A stretch of 64,000 nucleotides of DNA, from positions 45,586,048-45,650,047 of the forward strand of contig CM051034.1 of the NCBI GenBank assembly GCA_027627225.1, given 5' to 3'. Source of the stretch: Congeria kusceri. Its lineage: Eukaryota > Mollusca > Bivalvia > Myida > Dreissenidae. Every line of letters begins with the position of its first letter. The first letter of the stretch is position 1. Positions 61,913 through 64,000 of this stretch are shown in pieces. The notes below the pieces were generated by a model. It did no database searches, was not told the DNA's origin, and saw nothing but the letters and a program-made list of their open reading frames with translations. A program made the position numbers and the translations under genes.

Positions 61913-62016
61913 CTTGCGTTCAATGCCCTTCATTGTCTTATGGTGAATACTTGGAACTTCAATGGCAGACATGAAGTTACTGATCTGAGTCATACCGAGT
62001 CCAGAGTGCATCATTC
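61913..62016 (-). CDS. Mutator-like transposase gene, exon 2
   Basis: 104 bp between ttcttcag (acceptor) and CGCAAG|gtttgc (donor). It reads GMMHSGLGMTQISNFMSAIE then VPSIHHKTMKGIERK, the conserved region of the family around 'GLGxxxxxxFLxxxxIPxxxxxTxKxxE'. It enters in phase 1 (completing the split Gly codon of exon 1) and leaves in phase 0. Confidence 0.75.
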
Positions 62017-62907
62017 CTGAAGAAAAACACATGAAATTACAAAACAAAAAAAATTCTAGTAAATTAATGTTAATATCAATTACAGATTGCACCAATAGCA
62101 TTAAATTTATTATGTTATTATATTATACTAAAAATATATTGCAAGTATACTACAAGATGTCAAGACAAGAGATAGATACCACAATTTAGTTAAGAATGTT
62201 GTTTCAATATTTACCAACAATTATAAAAAAGCAATACTCAAAACATGATAGAAAAAATAAAATAAATGAATGTACATTCATTACCATTATTTATGTTTAT
62301 TATATTGCTTTGAGATGAATTACCTTACCACCACCACCTATGACTACATATGACAATATAAACATGATGTACAATATATCACGTGAATGAAATCAGCACA
62401 ACATAGGTGTTTTGGTACAAGCATTGCACACATGATAGTATTATGCTGATAGCCACATGCACCCGTGGTAAGTACTACACTACAGTTGTTTACAGAGGTA
62501 TTGCTGAGGAAGGAATGTGCTATTATTTCCCGCAAATTGCGTTCTGGAACATTTCGCCATTAGTTGAAGGATAATGTTAGCTATAATTGAGGTAATCTGA
62601 CTATGTTAAGAGTAGTGGCTACAATGATACTTACTGCATATGAAATATTCCCTGTAATAACATAATATTGTATTAATGACTACATGATAACATTATTTAC
62701 AACAGACGTTTACCGGTACTTTTGAAAAATAAAATATGTGGGAAAATATTATGGTAAGTAGCAGCTATGAAAATGAAGTTACTATTTAAGCAGAACAGAT
62801 TTCTAAACATATAATATGAATAGTGTGATTGTAAATTTAATACATATCAAGGTGTAACTGTTGCTAGTTTAATTTCAAGTTTATGGCAGTTCATAGTTTA
62901 AACATAC

Positions 62908-63352
62908 CTATTGTGGCTTTGGTGTTGACAACAAATGCTGGCGGACCTCGTGCTGTTTCACCAATACGCTGACGTTTATTTGTGTCCACCTGGTTTTCCT
63001 TCTTACAATGATTACACTCAACAGACAAGACAGAACCGAATCCATATCGCTTCTCACCTTTAGTTCTGATTAAATTCAGTTTATAACCACAGAAATAACA
63101 ATGTTTTAATTGATTTACAACATGGTCTAACTCTACGATTCTTCTTCCTGACAGTAAATTTGCATCTTGTAAATTGTCAGTGTCTTCTACACTCACTCTG
63201 TCCGAATCTTGAACATCTGAAACCAATGTGCTTTCTGACTTGTGCTTAAAATCATAATATCCCTTTCGTTCGCTTAATCGCTTTGACGATGCTTTATTCT
63301 TATTGTGCATTTTTATGGACAAAAACTGTCCATTCCTTTGTCTTACTTTCAT
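62908..63352 (-). CDS. Mutator-like transposase gene, exon 1
   Basis: ATG at 63350-63352 opens MKVRQRNGQFLSIKMHNKNK, a basic N-terminus. A Ser/Asp-rich stretch follows, then a zinc-ribbon pair (CYFCGYKL ... VECNHCKKEN) and AFVVNTKATIG at the donor (ATAG|gtatgt, 62908). The zinc ribbon before the transposase region is typical of the family and would serve DNA binding. Together the four exons give about 805 codons. Whether this is an autonomous transposon or a host-retained copy cannot be decided: I found no terminal repeats. Confidence 0.75.
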
Positions 63353-63905
63353 ATTAAGCGTGTTTTTGTTGTTATTTCGTTGTTACATTGTTTACATTCT
63401 TTTTTATCCGAATATCCGAAAAAGCATACACTTATTTCGCAGCCGGTGTTACAGTAAAAATAAATTTGCGTGAAACTAAACTGCCGCGTACGTCCTTAAC
63501 TCGATTTTTATGATTAAAAGCAGCATATATGAAGACTGTGCTATAATGATTATGCTTATATTTGTAAAAGTATTCCAACGTCAGTATTTAATCTAAGCGA
63601 CCCTTAAAATCCTTGTGAGCAGGTCTTTCTGTGCACATACAGACCCGTGCACGAGGAATGTATTATTCATACTGGTCTTTCCGAAAAATACAGACAGACC
63701 GAAGAGAAACATTATACATTAATATTACTTCACATATCTCGTCTTTGATCAGAGTACAGACCTCCCCTATTTCGCCGATCTGATCACTGTGCTTTTGCAA
63801 ACCAATTAAAATGACTACTTATTCAACATATTGTCACTGGACATATCTGTACACAATTTTAATCAGTATTCGCAGTTTTGCACATGGCGAATAAATACAA
63901 TTTTA
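63353..63905. other. Upstream region of the transposase-exonuclease gene
   Basis: No coding frame. I see no clear TATA-type promoter or terminal inverted repeat. 'acagacccgtgcacgagg' and 'atacagacagaccg' give weak direct repeats near 63640-63700. Confidence 0.4.
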
Positions 63906-64000
63906 AGGCGTGTCGTGGGAACACTGAGCTTAACGCAAGTGCGTAAAGTGTCAAACCGGATCAGCCTGTGCAGTCTGCTGATCCGGGCAGGCATTTTCCT
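63906..64000 (+). mobile_element. Palindromic MITE, cut by the window end
   Basis: 'ggcgtgtcgtgggaacactg', 'gtgcgtaaagtgtc' and 'ggatcagcctgtgcagt' follow the left half of the element at 49081-49243. The second half lies beyond the window. Confidence 0.8.

Overview
The window looks like about 64 kb of an AT-rich animal nuclear genome, most likely a bivalve mollusc (possibly heterodont/dreissenid). The reasons are: genes split by GT-AG introns; a somatomedin-B/Cys-rich receptor-type ectodomain family; and repeat classes I associate with bivalves (elements with TIRs beginning AAAGGGAC that carry a tRNA-like core, 'cataactctgtcaaa' internal repeats, and a SINE body ending 'aatcgagctaaaat'). The species call is inference from memory of repeat and protein families. 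Nothing bacterial or phage-like was seen.

Layout. 0-3.1 kb holds nested repeats, including a clean transposon-in-repeat insertion. 3.5-6.1 kb (minus) is a two-exon pseudogene of an SMB-domain ectodomain (copy A). 6.2-11.9 kb is essentially gene-free. 11.9-13.9 kb holds two copies of a dispersed repeat, a GAGCATCATGCTC array with 71-nt inverted arms, and a SINE with a tandemly amplified tRNA-like head. 13.95-15.24 kb (minus) is the 3' exon of a second SMB-family pseudogene (copy B), cut by a TIR element inserted at a TA. 15.5-16.3 kb is an array of CGTTATAACG-type repeats, followed at once by an integrase-like (DDE) transposase pseudogene with one intron (16.39-19.73 kb). 20.6-22.6 kb holds TIR and foldback elements. 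27.6-29.4 kb (minus) is a HECT-like ubiquitin-ligase pseudogene with three in-frame stops. 32.7-47.7 kb is a 15-kb satellite of a 58-bp unit (about 259 copies) with visible higher-order structure, followed by a 31-bp array. 51.56-51.74 kb is a short array of the same CGTTATAACG family in inverted orientation, and directly beyond it (51.84-52.76 kb, minus) is the 5' exon of an SMB-family pseudogene (copy C). 59.1-63.35 kb (minus) is a four-exon gene joining a Mutator-like transposase region to a DEDDh 3'-5' exonuclease domain; its exons splice in frame except for one internal TGA.

Main interpretation. Copies C (5' exon) and B (3' exon) lie in the right order and orientation to be the two halves of one gene. 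They are separated by 36.6 kb where copy A has an intron of about 0.9 kb. The inserted DNA is bounded by inverted CGTTATAACG arrays, with the integrase pseudogene just inside the left array and a short exon-like open frame just inside the right one. A large integrase-type element that landed in the intron and was later inflated by satellite and other insertions would explain the arrangement. No gene in the window is clearly intact; the transposase-exonuclease gene comes closest. Functional calls rest on motif recognition by eye, without database searches.
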